DNA from: Rugosimonospora africana
GTDB lineage: Bacteria; Actinomycetota; Actinomycetes; Mycobacteriales; Micromonosporaceae
DNA length: 64,000 bases
Reading direction: 5' to 3'
NCBI RefSeq assembly: GCF_016862975.1
Contig: NZ_BONZ01000003.1
Location: 62,001 to 126,000 of the forward strand
The translations under genes and the position numbers were made by a program. Under the pieces are notes generated by a model. It was given only the letters and a program-made list of their open reading frames with translations, did not search any database and was not told the DNA's origin. This document shows, one piece after another, positions 33,049 to 41,306 of the stretch. Each line of letters opens with the position of its first letter. Position 1 is the stretch's first letter.

Positions 33049-34032
33049 TCAGGCCATGATCACATCAAGCACGATGTCTCTGATCTCCGAGGCGCAGCCC
33101 CAGGACAGACTGACCCCGGCACCCCCGTGGCCGTAGTTGTGGATGACGTGGCGCTCCCCGAACCGGACATGCTCCACGCGCACCACCGGCCGCGACGGCC
33201 GGATCCCGACCCGGCGGTCCAGCACCCGTACGCCCCGCAGCCGCGGTTCGATCTCCGCGCAGCGCCGCACGATGCCCGCGATCGTGTCCGGGTTGCAGTC
33301 CATCTCGCGCTCGCCGGGTTCGGCGCTGCCGCCCAGGACCACCCGGTCACCCTGCGGCAGGAAGTAGATGAGGTCGTCGGCCTCTTCGGAGTACTCGGCG
33401 AAGAACTCCTTCAGACCGGGATTTTCCGCCACCGCCAGCTGCCCGCGTACCGGGGTGAGCTCATCGTCCGGCACCAGCCGGTGAGCGCCGAATCCGGTGC
33501 AGTTCACGGTGACGGTGGCCTGGGCGGCGGCGTCGTCGAGCGAGGCGACGTGGCCGGTCTCGACCGTGCAGCCGAGGTCCTCCAGCGCGGTCACCAGATA
33601 GTCCAGGTACATCGGCATGTCCACGACGGGTGACGTGTAGCGCCAGCCGCTGACGAACCCGTCCGGCAACTCGGCGACCGAACACATCCGGAAACCGTCC
33701 AGCTGCGTGGCCCAGTCCGGTGGCAGGTCGGGTGCGCGCGACGCCTCTATCCCGGCGACCATCCGCACGCCGGTCGGCTCACCCCACCGGCTCTGCCGTT
33801 CCGCCAGCTCATAGAGGACGTTGTACGACTCTTCGCTCCACTGTTTGATGTGGTCGTGCGACACGAGGTAGGGGCCCCAGATCGCGCCCGCCGCGCACGA
33901 GGTGCTCTGCTTCGGCTGGCGGTCGGCCACCACCCGTACCGGCACCTTCGCTCTGGCCAGAGTCAAGGCCGTGGTCAGTCCCGAGACACCGGCACCGATG
34001 ACGAGAACCTCGGACCGAATTTCAGGCTTCAC
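33049..34032 (-). CDS. FAD-dependent D-amino-acid oxidase family protein
   Basis: A 327-residue flavoprotein of the DAO family. It has the N-terminal dinucleotide fold VIGAGVSGLTTALTLARA. The C-terminal segment DRRVGIRPSRPVVRVE, then HNYGHGGAGVSLSWGCA, matches the DAO signature with the conserved histidine and substrate arginine. It is expected to oxidise D-amino acids to oxo-acids with release of hydrogen peroxide. GTG at 34032 (or 34035) is chosen; GGTGGAG lies just upstream. The frame runs much further but without similarity. It is divergent from the SCO2521-like cluster and may share a control region with it. Confidence 0.83.
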   Translation of the reverse strand: MKPEIRSEVLVIGAGVSGLTTALTLARAKVPVRVVADRQPKQSTSCAAGAIWGPYLVSHDHIKQWSEESYNVLYELAERQSRWGEPTGVRMVAGIEASRAPDLPPDWATQLDGFRMCSVAELPDGFVSGWRYTSPVVDMPMYLDYLVTALEDLGCTVETGHVASLDDAAAQATVTVNCTGFGAHRLVPDDELTPVRGQLAVAENPGLKEFFAEYSEEADDLIYFLPQGDRVVLGGSAEPGEREMDCNPDTIAGIVRRCAEIEPRLRGVRVLDRRVGIRPSRPVVRVEHVRFGERHVIHNYGHGGAGVSLSWGCASEIRDIVLDVIMA

Positions 34033-34162
34033 CACTCCACCACAATAGTGGGCTTCCGGTGACTCGACGACTACCGTCCGCACGACTTCGACATGGGAAC
34101 ACTCCGACATCCGGCCGTTGCCCGAGGCGGGGACCAATGGTAATGCACATAAAGGAGCGCCA

Positions 34163-34327
34163 ATGTCTGCGAGCCGGACGAAACCCCGACCGGACCGACA
34201 TTGTCTCAGTGATGTGACACAGCGTCTCGTCAGCCGATACGAGGCGTTGCAAGTTGCCGCTCGGTGGGGTGCAATCAAACGGGACAGCTGCCGGGTACGG
34301 GGTACGGAAGGTCCAGACGCATGCTGA
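34163..34327 (+). CDS. Candidate 54-residue protein upstream of the SCO2521-like gene
   Basis: ATG at 34163 is preceded by AAAGGAG five bases away, the best ribosome site in this region. Its TGA overlaps the next start as TGATG. The product is small and basic with three cysteines (start MSASRTKPRPDR, end GTEGPDAC); no similarity is recognised. Codon third positions are less GC-rich than in neighbouring genes. It could be a leader peptide that couples translation, a small partner protein, or simply a leader with a fortuitous frame. Confidence 0.45.
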   Translation: MSASRTKPRPDRHCLSDVTQRLVSRYEALQVAARWGAIKRDSCRVRGTEGPDAC

Positions 34328-35280
34328 TGCTGGGTGAAGTGTCGACCGGTCTGCTGCGCCACTCCACCTCCGTGTCGGCGCGGATCGCAGACGACATCAT
34401 GATGCTGCGCCAGGACCAGCCGGTCCGCTCGTCGCGGCGTCCGATCGCGCATGCCGTCTCGCAGGATCTGCTCACCGGCGTCGACTGCCGGCTGCCGATC
34501 GGCACGGTGGGCGGACCGCGGTGCGTCGGCACGGTACGGTCGCACGCCGCCATGACCGGCGGGCGCGTGCTACAGGGCTCGGCGTACGTCAGCGTGACAC
34601 CGAGCCAGCACAACCGCCGCCTGCCGTGGTCGTATTACCTGTCCTGTCCCGGGATCGTCGAGACGATCGGGGCCGGACGGCTGCCCGAAGTCGCGGCCGG
34701 TTTCGCCAGCCAGCAGCAGTCCGGCAGCCTGGACCTCGGCTCGATCGGCACCCGCGTGATGAACGCTGTCCAGGACTCCCCCCACCTGGACGGCCGCCTG
34801 CCGTTCAGGATGGCGCGGACCGTGCTGCGCTGGATGGTCGCGCCGACCGACCTGGCGATCCGAGACAGCGCGAGCGTGCAATTCACCGTCGACGGAGAGA
34901 GCCGACGGACCCTCGTGCTGCGCCTGGACATCGGACCCCCCGGTCCGACGCCGGAACGGGTCGTGGAGCTGTGCGAGGACCTGGCCCTGCACGACTGGCT
35001 CCTGACCGCGCTGGAAGAGCTGATCGACCGCAGCCAGATCGGCTCCGGGCCACCGGCGGCGGTGGTAGACCGGCTGAAACCGGCGATCGACCAGCTGCTG
35101 CACCTGTGGATGCCCGCGGCGAGGCTCGAACCGGCCCTGGCGGAGCTGTGGCAGAGCCTGGAACGGCGGCCCGGCTTCAGCCGCCAGTGGAAGGCCGGCG
35201 TGGACCGGGTGCGCGACCAGCTGACCGCGAGCACCATCGCGCTGCTCAGTGAGGCCAGCTTCGGGCCGGTACGCCCATGA
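34327..35280 (+). CDS. SCO2521-family protein, unknown function
   Basis: A 317-residue protein starting MLGEVSTGLLRHST. I link it to the family named after Streptomyces coelicolor SCO2521 because it begins like that family as I remember it and lies beside the variant P-loop gene that defines the cluster; this was not checked by search. No membrane segment or catalytic motif is visible; the C-terminal half is helical. ATG at 34327 is favoured by the TGATG overlap; ATG at 34321 is also possible. It overlaps the downstream membrane protein gene by 4 bp. Confidence 0.65.
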   Translation: MLGEVSTGLLRHSTSVSARIADDIMMLRQDQPVRSSRRPIAHAVSQDLLTGVDCRLPIGTVGGPRCVGTVRSHAAMTGGRVLQGSAYVSVTPSQHNRRLPWSYYLSCPGIVETIGAGRLPEVAAGFASQQQSGSLDLGSIGTRVMNAVQDSPHLDGRLPFRMARTVLRWMVAPTDLAIRDSASVQFTVDGESRRTLVLRLDIGPPGPTPERVVELCEDLALHDWLLTALEELIDRSQIGSGPPAAVVDRLKPAIDQLLHLWMPAARLEPALAELWQSLERRPGFSRQWKAGVDRVRDQLTASTIALLSEASFGPVRP

Positions 35281-36290
35281 GCCATCACCTTGGCCGCCTG
35301 GAATCCATAGCGGTGAAGTCCACCGTTCCCCGCAAAATCGTCATCACGCTGGTCACCGGCGGCATCGCCTACCTGGTCACCTCTCTGGCCCAGAGGTCGC
35401 AGATCTGGGCGGTCGTCCTGGCCACCTTCATCGGCGGCGTCGCGCTGGTCGTGCAGTTCCTGATGGACTTCGACTCCCGCCTGCAGATCGTCGAACTGAC
35501 CCAGGAGAGCCGGCTGCACGCGCTGCACGATGTCCAGCGAGGCCACGCCGTCGAGATGGAGCGACTGGTCCGCGAGGGGTTCCTGAAGATAAACGAGGCG
35601 ACGGAGCTGTTCGGACTGGTCGAGACGTCGGCCCTGCGCACCGACGTGGTGACCCAGTTCGTGCGCAACGCGACGCAGATCGAGCCGATCCCGCCGCTCG
35701 TGTTCGACTTCGCCCAGGCCGAGATCTTCCGGATGTCCAAATTCCTCAAGGAAGTCAGCGCGGGCGAACACGTCACCTACGACGGTGAGGACCGCGACTG
35801 GCTGCTCGGACTGACCCGCCACGCGCGCAACAGCATCGACGCGACCAGTCTGACCACAGTGGACGCTGCCGGGGCGGAATACGGTGCCGGCGGGCTCTAC
35901 AACAGCGACCTCGGCCACCGGTACCTGGAGGTGCAGCGCGAGGCGGTTCAGCGGGGCGTGACCGTACGCCGGGTGTTCGTGCTCGACCGCTTCGATTCCA
36001 GCCGGTACCCGAACCTCAACGAGATCTGCCGGCTTCAGCGGGACATCGGCATCCAGGTACGCATCCTGGTCGCACAGGACGTCTCCGGGCTGCTGCGCAA
36101 CAGTCTGTTCGACTTCATCGTCTTCGATGACGTGATCACCTACGAGGTGGTCCCGGGTTCCCGTCTTGAGGACCACAGCGGCGCGCCGGAGGTGCTGAAC
36201 ACTCACCTGATTCTGGGCGAGGACCGGGTGCAGCAGCGGATCCGCCGGTTCCGCGACATCTGGGACTCGGCGACCGACTTCAAGGACTGA
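35277..36290 (+). CDS. Two-TM membrane protein with PLD-like cytoplasmic domain
   Basis: A 337-residue protein. Two hydrophobic helices lie at about residues 21-40 and 44-64 with almost no loop, so most of the protein is on one side, probably the cytoplasm. A coiled-coil-like stretch follows (about 66-115). A domain at about 175-330 (DWLLGLTRHARNSIDATSL, VTVRRVFVLDRF, DIGIQVRILV, LFDFIVFDDVITYEV) has the strand order of phospholipase D-like folds but no HxK motif, so catalysis is doubtful. Its start overlaps the SCO2521-like gene (ATGA). It converges with the minus-strand half of the cluster. Confidence 0.65.
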   Translation: MSHHLGRLESIAVKSTVPRKIVITLVTGGIAYLVTSLAQRSQIWAVVLATFIGGVALVVQFLMDFDSRLQIVELTQESRLHALHDVQRGHAVEMERLVREGFLKINEATELFGLVETSALRTDVVTQFVRNATQIEPIPPLVFDFAQAEIFRMSKFLKEVSAGEHVTYDGEDRDWLLGLTRHARNSIDATSLTTVDAAGAEYGAGGLYNSDLGHRYLEVQREAVQRGVTVRRVFVLDRFDSSRYPNLNEICRLQRDIGIQVRILVAQDVSGLLRNSLFDFIVFDDVITYEVVPGSRLEDHSGAPEVLNTHLILGEDRVQQRIRRFRDIWDSATDFKD

Positions 36291-36320
36291 AGCGCCGGGG
36301 CTGTGCCGCCTGCGGGGCGG

Positions 36321-37307
36321 TCAGCGCCAGCGCCGCCGGGAACCGGTGTGCACGAACGCGTACTCCACCCGGTCCACCAGCTCCGGTGGCAGTGCCAGGT
36401 CTTCCCGCTCGGCCCGCTCCGCTACCTGCGCCGACACCGCGCCGGCCACGTTCACCTGGCCGAGGATCGTCCGTACCGCGTGCTCCACCGACAGGAACCG
36501 GGGGGACAGTACGGAGAACGTGCGGTACGCGCTGAACGGCGCCGCCGACGGGTTCAGCCGCAGCAGGGCGGGCAGCTGGTCCCAGCGCTCCGGCACCTCA
36601 GCGGGCATCGGCTGCGGTACGGCGACCGACTGGCCGAGGTTGCGCAGCATGCCGAGGCGCAGCAACTGCCACACCGAGGCCAGGAACGGGCAGGACCAGG
36701 TGCGCGACTCGTCCTCCTGCTTCTCGTCCCACAGCTCGACGTCGAGGAAGATGGAGTGCCGGTTGACCGCGCTCTCCACCGGTGGCGTCCACTGGCTGAT
36801 CACGCCCATGGCCTCGCCCGCACCCGGCACCGCCGACCGCTCACCGTTGCACAGCCAGCCGGACTCGCTGACCGGTGGCCGGGAACCGTCGGTCGATGGT
36901 GCCGGTTCCGCGACCAACTGTCCCTCGACGAGCCTCGCGATGGGTACGCCGTCGGCCGACGCGCAGCCGGATTCCCGCCCCAGGTAATCGATCGCTAGCC
37001 CGGCGTCGGCCGCCGCGCGCTGAAGGTCGGAGACGATCTGGCGGGGCGAACCGAACGGGCTGAAGTAGTCGTCGACCAGGAAGCAGGTGCTGATCCGCGC
37101 TCGCCGGTCGCCGACCGCGGCCTGGCAGGCCCGCCGGGCCGCCTCCGCCCACGGTGCCACCCGCTGGAAGTTCTCCCGCAGACCGTCGATCCCGGAGGCG
37201 TAGTCCTCCATGTACAGGTGGCCCAGCTCGATCGAGAGGTGCGCCCACGGCAGCTGTTCCACCCGAGGCTGATCGCTCGCCTCCCGGAACGTGGCCTCGA
37301 CGGTCAT
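36321..37307 (-). CDS. SCO2522-family protein, unknown function
   Basis: A 328-residue soluble protein. The N-terminal part (VEQLPWAHLSIELGHLYMED, RISTCFLVDDYFSPFG) looks alpha/beta. The C-terminal part (LASVWQLLRLGMLRNLG, YRTFSVLSPRFLSVEHAV) is helical. No known enzyme motif. The family name rests on its place next to the variant P-loop gene. Its ATG overlaps the stop of that gene by one base (TGATG), so the two are translated together. It is the last gene of a four-gene operon reading leftward from 40852. Confidence 0.65.
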   Translation of the reverse strand: MTVEATFREASDQPRVEQLPWAHLSIELGHLYMEDYASGIDGLRENFQRVAPWAEAARRACQAAVGDRRARISTCFLVDDYFSPFGSPRQIVSDLQRAAADAGLAIDYLGRESGCASADGVPIARLVEGQLVAEPAPSTDGSRPPVSESGWLCNGERSAVPGAGEAMGVISQWTPPVESAVNRHSIFLDVELWDEKQEDESRTWSCPFLASVWQLLRLGMLRNLGQSVAVPQPMPAEVPERWDQLPALLRLNPSAAPFSAYRTFSVLSPRFLSVEHAVRTILGQVNVAGAVSAQVAERAEREDLALPPELVDRVEYAFVHTGSRRRWR

Positions 37308-38224
37308 CACAGACCTTCCCAGGCCCGGTCGTCGGTGAGCTTCTCGGCGAGCATCTCGAACGCCTCCACCGTCTGGAGGTTGGCGATCTGCCGCGTGTAC
37401 ACGTCGTTGTTGGAGATCAGCTGCTCGCGCCACTGCAGCACCGGATCGAGCGGTACCGCGCCGAGCATCAGCGTGCGGCCGACCTTGTTGCGCTGTGCGA
37501 GCACCTGAAGGTTGGCGTTGCACTCGCGCAGCCAGGCCACCTGCGGGGCGCCCAGCCCGGCGAGCGCCGGCGAATCCGGGTCCACCACGGCGGTGCGCAC
37601 GAAGCGGATCGAGTCGGCGAGCCGCTGCGGATCGTGTCCCCGTTCGGCGCCGGTCTTCAGCAGCCCGTGATCGCCGTAGACGAGGCTGGCGGCGGCGATG
37701 ATGTGCTGCCGGGTCCAGCGGTGGAACACCAGCCACCGGGTGACGACTCCGCGCTTCTGCAGGTAGGCGCTCGCGGCGAGGGCGATGTCCGTCGCGTACG
37801 AGCGGCCGGCGCTGAGGTCGACGATGGTGACGTCGAACTCCTCCTCGGTGGAGAGCATCAGGTCGATGGCACGGCGCACCATGTCCGGCGTGGCGTTGAA
37901 CTCGCCACCGCTGCTGTCGCCGGGAAGCAGGACGAGGCGGCCGGCGCCGGCCGGGCGGCCCCGCAGGCTGGAACGATCCGACTCCGACCACACGTCCAGC
38001 CGGGTCGGGTTGGTCAGTTCGCCCCGCAGGTGGGAGTGCAGGCCACCCTGGATCGTGCCGTGCTCGACGGACGGGATGTCGAAGATGGCACCCGCGGTCG
38101 GCGAGCCGAAGTCGAAGTCCAGGTAAGCGATGTTGTCACCGCGCAGCGCCGCCCGGTACGCGACGTTGCCGCTGGTGACCGACCGGCCGGTCCCGCCCTT
38201 GTCGGAAGTCGCGAAGACAATCAC
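37307..38224 (-). CDS. ParA/MinD-like protein with variant P-loop (SCO2523 family)
   Basis: A 305-residue SIMIBI-class fold protein. The start MIVFATSDKGGTGRSVTSGN aligns with the deviant Walker A of ParA (KGGxGKT/S). The signature lysine K9 is present, but the usual second lysine is R14. The DFDFGSPTAG segment replaces the usual DxDPQ switch, and VTIVDLSAGRSY is the second acidic strand. This matches what NCBI calls the SCO2523 family variant P-loop protein. ATP binding may be altered. GTG at 38224 lies one base after the stop of the upstream gene. Confidence 0.8.
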   Translation of the reverse strand: MIVFATSDKGGTGRSVTSGNVAYRAALRGDNIAYLDFDFGSPTAGAIFDIPSVEHGTIQGGLHSHLRGELTNPTRLDVWSESDRSSLRGRPAGAGRLVLLPGDSSGGEFNATPDMVRRAIDLMLSTEEEFDVTIVDLSAGRSYATDIALAASAYLQKRGVVTRWLVFHRWTRQHIIAAASLVYGDHGLLKTGAERGHDPQRLADSIRFVRTAVVDPDSPALAGLGAPQVAWLRECNANLQVLAQRNKVGRTLMLGAVPLDPVLQWREQLISNNDVYTRQIANLQTVEAFEMLAEKLTDDRAWEGL

Positions 38225-38225
38225 G

Positions 38226-40073
38226 CTAGTTGGCCCCGCTGACGTCTTCGCGGGCCGCGGCGAGATTGTCGAGCGCGCTGAGTACCTCGCTGATCAGAAC
38301 CCCGGCGCTGCCCGGCCGGTCCCCCTGGATCTTCCTGGCCCGGATCAGCTTCTGCCTGAGCGTGTCCATCTTCGCCCTCATTGCCGGGCCGGCTTCCGAC
38401 GACCCGCTCAGCAGTTCCTGGTCGAAGAGGTGCTCGGCCTCGGCCAGCAGGTCGCTCGTGTAGTCGGCCAGCCGCGAACCGCTGACCGGCGGGTTGCCGA
38501 TGACCTGCGCCGCCGTCACCAGACAGTCGACGACTCGCTTGGTGTAATACCAGGAGGGGCGCGAGTCCTGCCTGGGGATCTGCGGAAACTCGTTGGCCGG
38601 CTGGTCCCACAGGTCGCGGCCGCGATCGTCGCCGATCCGCCGGTGTTCCAGGTGCGTCCACACCTCGTCGGCCAGGCTGACCATCTGCTGGCGCAGCACC
38701 GGATTCTTGAGCAGGCCGGCGATGCGGATGGTCCGCTGCAGCAGCAGCGGCGAGAAGTCCGTCTTGATCCAGCGCAGCGACGGCCCGCCGTCTTCCTCGC
38801 TGCCGCCGAGGTCGACGCCGAATCCGGGATGGTGAATGGAGACCGCGGAGTCGCCGGGGAAGCTGCGCCGGTTGATCCGGTTGCGGCCGGCGAGCTCAGC
38901 CAGCACCCGGCCGACCCGGTTCAACGCCTCGTCGGGTGCTCGGCGACTCACCAGGTCCTGCACGGAAATCGACGTCACCAGCAGCGAGAGGTAGTCCGAC
39001 TCGACGCCGTCGGTGGTGCGCCACGGCAGGTCTTCCAGCGGCCACCGCTCGTTGCCGAACTGGGCGATGGTCGACCAATATTTCTGCGTCAGGTCCCAGC
39101 GCAGTTGCAGCGACTGGGCCAGCCGGAGCTGTTCCTCGTCGAGCAGGCCGAGCAGGCGGGTGCGGTCGGAGAACAGCGCCTCGACGGCGTCCAGCGCCAC
39201 CACGGTGAAGTAAAGGTATGGCGCATTCTCCGCCGCGCCCGCACGCTGCGGTCCGATGTTGTCGAACCCCTCGACCTTCGGTGCGCCCTTGACGATGCCC
39301 CACGACCAGCCACATTCGAACAGCAGGTTGGGGTTGTCCAGCCTGCCGCCCTGGCCGGCGCCGGAACCGATGATGACCTCGTCGCGCAGCCCGGCGTGGA
39401 TTTCCCGCAGCTCGTTGCGCAGTTCCTCGACGATCACCCGGTTGGGCAGGGCGTTCTGGTTCACCATGTGGATCAACGTGCGACCGAGCGTGGAGTCGAC
39501 CTCGAAGACGTTGACGCTGAAGCTGCGCAGCATGCCGATCATCGCCGCGGTCAGCCGCGCGCTCGCCAGCCGCTCCAGCTTGTCGATCTCCTGACGGAGG
39601 TCGGCCCGCTTCACCACGCCGCGGAACACCCGAGCAAAACCGATGGTGGCCAGCGACAGCGTCACGGAGATGCCGAACGAGTCGACCACGTCGAGGCCCT
39701 GCTGCTCCTTGCTGACCTCGATGGACGGGTCGCCGGAGCGGAAGTAGCCGCCGCCGGAGAACAGCGGGGTGCCGTCCTCGTCGCTGTACCGGACGAAGTA
39801 CTCGGTGAGGATGCCCACCAGCCGGCGCGGGATCTCCACGCTGTCGCCAAGGACGCGCAGGGCGTCGACCACGTCCTCGGCCATCTGGTCCGGGTCGTCC
39901 AGCTTGAACGTGGGTACCTCGGCCGCCGGGTTCATCAGGCAGAGCAGGTGCTCGGCGTCACTGATCGAATTGGAGCCGTCCCGGCCTCCCCAGATCCAGG
40001 ACTTGTCGACGTAGGACGACCGCGCGGTGGCACGCCAGATGTCGATGATCTGCTGTCGTGGCTGGACCTTCAT
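38226..40073 (-). CDS. SCO2524-family protein, unknown function
   Basis: A 615-residue, largely helical soluble protein with no motif I recognise. Conserved-looking stretches include KVQPRQQIIDIWRATARSSY at the N-terminus, the NDRGRD/LWDQPANEFPQIPRQ region near residue 495, and a helical C-terminus. It starts with ATG at 40073, 26 bp after the methyltransferase stop, and its TAG is followed after one base by the variant P-loop gene, so all are one operon. The family name is assigned from this order. It is the largest protein of the cluster. Confidence 0.68.
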   Translation of the reverse strand: MKVQPRQQIIDIWRATARSSYVDKSWIWGGRDGSNSISDAEHLLCLMNPAAEVPTFKLDDPDQMAEDVVDALRVLGDSVEIPRRLVGILTEYFVRYSDEDGTPLFSGGGYFRSGDPSIEVSKEQQGLDVVDSFGISVTLSLATIGFARVFRGVVKRADLRQEIDKLERLASARLTAAMIGMLRSFSVNVFEVDSTLGRTLIHMVNQNALPNRVIVEELRNELREIHAGLRDEVIIGSGAGQGGRLDNPNLLFECGWSWGIVKGAPKVEGFDNIGPQRAGAAENAPYLYFTVVALDAVEALFSDRTRLLGLLDEEQLRLAQSLQLRWDLTQKYWSTIAQFGNERWPLEDLPWRTTDGVESDYLSLLVTSISVQDLVSRRAPDEALNRVGRVLAELAGRNRINRRSFPGDSAVSIHHPGFGVDLGGSEEDGGPSLRWIKTDFSPLLLQRTIRIAGLLKNPVLRQQMVSLADEVWTHLEHRRIGDDRGRDLWDQPANEFPQIPRQDSRPSWYYTKRVVDCLVTAAQVIGNPPVSGSRLADYTSDLLAEAEHLFDQELLSGSSEAGPAMRAKMDTLRQKLIRARKIQGDRPGSAGVLISEVLSALDNLAAAREDVSGAN

Positions 40074-40099
40074 GGGTTAACAGCCACCCCCAGAGATCG

Positions 40100-40852
40100 C
40101 TACTTCCCGTTGGCGTACCCCGTGGCCAGGATCATCCCGTCATACCCGTCGCGCAACGGATTGGCGCCGCTCGGGATCATCGTGACAGTCACATCGTAGG
40201 CGACCGGGTCAAGACATTCACCGACCTGACCCTCGTCTACCGCCACGGCGGGAAAGTGCAGCCGATTGACCTGGTAGCCGACGGAATGGCGCATGAACGC
40301 GGCGGCGAACGGCGCTCCGGGCTTCAACGAACGGACGAAGCACTGGGTGGCCCGCTCGAACTCGTCGGCCTCCGCGGTGATCGACTCCGCGACGAAGAAC
40401 ATCGTGCCGATCTCCCACTCGCACCGGGGCAGCTCGAAGATGCTGCCGCACAGCACCTCGGTCCGGGCGGCCAGCGCCTCGCGCGGCTCGACAGGCTTGT
40501 ACCTGTCCGCGTCGGCGTTGACGAGCGCGCCCCAGAACGGGTCCCAACTCGGCGCGAACTGGCGGATCTCCCGCATCAGCCAGGCGACGTTGGACCGCGA
40601 CCGTTCGACGAGCGTGATCTGGCGGCAGGACGGCAGCATGGCCAGGGCCGGGTACAGGTTGGTCCCGCTGCCCACGTCGATGCCGCAGCGCTGCTCGCCG
40701 GACGCGGCGAAGAAATTCGCCACACGCTCGATGATCTCGCGGTCATCCAGCCGGAGATTCTCGTAATTGTGCGCGAGATACCAGCGCGAGTCGAAATCGT
40801 CCCAAGGCTGAGAGTCATTGCGATTTGTCGCTAGATCAATCATGAGTCGCAC
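40100..40852 (-). CDS. SAM-dependent methyltransferase of the SCO2525 family
   Basis: A 250-residue protein with a Rossmann methyltransferase fold: motif I CGIDVGSGTNLYPAL, an acidic end of strand 2 (ITLVERSRSN) and a motif IV-like loop. The start, WYLAHNYENLRLDDREI, resembles NNMT/PNMT/TEMT-type small-molecule N-methyltransferases. It should methylate a small amine or a peptide; the substrate is unknown. GTG at 40852 or ATG at 40843 may start it; ribosome sites are weak. It is first in the four-gene operon and is divergent from a 43-residue reading frame. Confidence 0.78.
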   Translation of the reverse strand: MRLMIDLATNRNDSQPWDDFDSRWYLAHNYENLRLDDREIIERVANFFAASGEQRCGIDVGSGTNLYPALAMLPSCRQITLVERSRSNVAWLMREIRQFAPSWDPFWGALVNADADRYKPVEPREALAARTEVLCGSIFELPRCEWEIGTMFFVAESITAEADEFERATQCFVRSLKPGAPFAAAFMRHSVGYQVNRLHFPAVAVDEGQVGECLDPVAYDVTVTMIPSGANPLRDGYDGMILATGYANGK

Positions 40853-40873
40853 ACCCCGTTCTGCCGGGTGTTC

Positions 40874-40928
40874 ATGATCATCAGATTACGCCTGTTTTGC
40901 CAAAATCGCAGGCCAAGGCGCAAATAAT
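40874..40928. promoter_or_regulatory. Back-to-back divergent promoters of the cluster
   Basis: An AT-rich patch unusual for this window. Reading left, TTGGCA (40903-40898) and GATCAT (40879-40874), spaced 18, would serve the methyltransferase operon. Reading right, TTGCCA (40897-40902) and AATAAT (40923-40928), spaced 20, would serve the short frame at 40943. The two -35 boxes overlap in TTTTGCCAAAA. The rightward spacing is poor. Confidence 0.35.
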
Positions 40929-40942
40929 CATGGAGTGACACG

Positions 40943-41074
40943 GTGGCGAACATGCCGAACGACACCTCCGTGTCGGTATCGAGCGCTCGGTCGTCCCTGA
41001 CCGGCGCCACCACAGAATGCCAGGCTAATGCGAACGTACTGAGGGAACTTACTAAGGGCGGTGCGATCGGCTGA
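40943..41074 (+). CDS. Candidate 43-residue peptide divergent from the methyltransferase
   Basis: GTG at 40943 follows GGAG by seven bases; ATG at 40952 is an alternative. The product (N-terminal MANMPNDTSVSVSSARSS, then LTGATTECQANANVLREL and a Gly-rich end TKGGAIG) is rich in Ser, Thr and Asn with a single cysteine. About three quarters of its codons end in G or C. The small inverted repeat GGCT-GAATC-AGCC lies on its stop. Size, composition and position beside a methyltransferase would suit a modified-peptide precursor, but no modifying enzyme of a known class is adjacent, so this is a hypothesis. Confidence 0.45.
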   Translation: MANMPNDTSVSVSSARSSLTGATTECQANANVLRELTKGGAIG

Positions 41075-41271
41075 ATCAGCCCGTACCGGCATGTCGCGAA
41101 ACCGTCCCGACCGCCGCCACGACCGCCTCTTCCAGGACGCCGGGACCACGGCGCTTATGGCGCCGGGAACCGCCGCCGGGGCACGGCGGAGAAGTTCTCG
41201 TGATCGAGAAGGCTATAGATTCCGCCGCGCGCACGCCGCTCCGTGTGCACCATCTGCGCGATCTGACGAAG

Positions 41272-41286
41272 GGCCCGGATCGGGCC
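41272..41286 (-). terminator. Hairpin downstream of ndh
   Basis: GGCCCG-GAT-CGGGCC forms a six-bp stem 20 bases beyond the ndh stop on the minus strand, without a T-tract. Confidence 0.4.
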
Positions 41287-41306
41287 TCCGCCCGGTCTGG
41301 CCTGGA

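Noticed and set aside
34264-34326. Earlier start for the SCO2521-like protein
   Set aside because: The extra residues have no family similarity and the TGATG overlap favours ATG at 34327.
38130-40199. 689-codon plus-strand frame across the SCO2523/2524-like genes
   Set aside because: The minus-strand genes form a tightly coupled operon with recognisable motifs; this frame shows none.
33000-40852. Genomic island inserted at the tRNA-Leu gene
   Set aside because: No repeat of the tRNA 3' end, integrase or composition shift was seen; the tRNA is simply adjacent.
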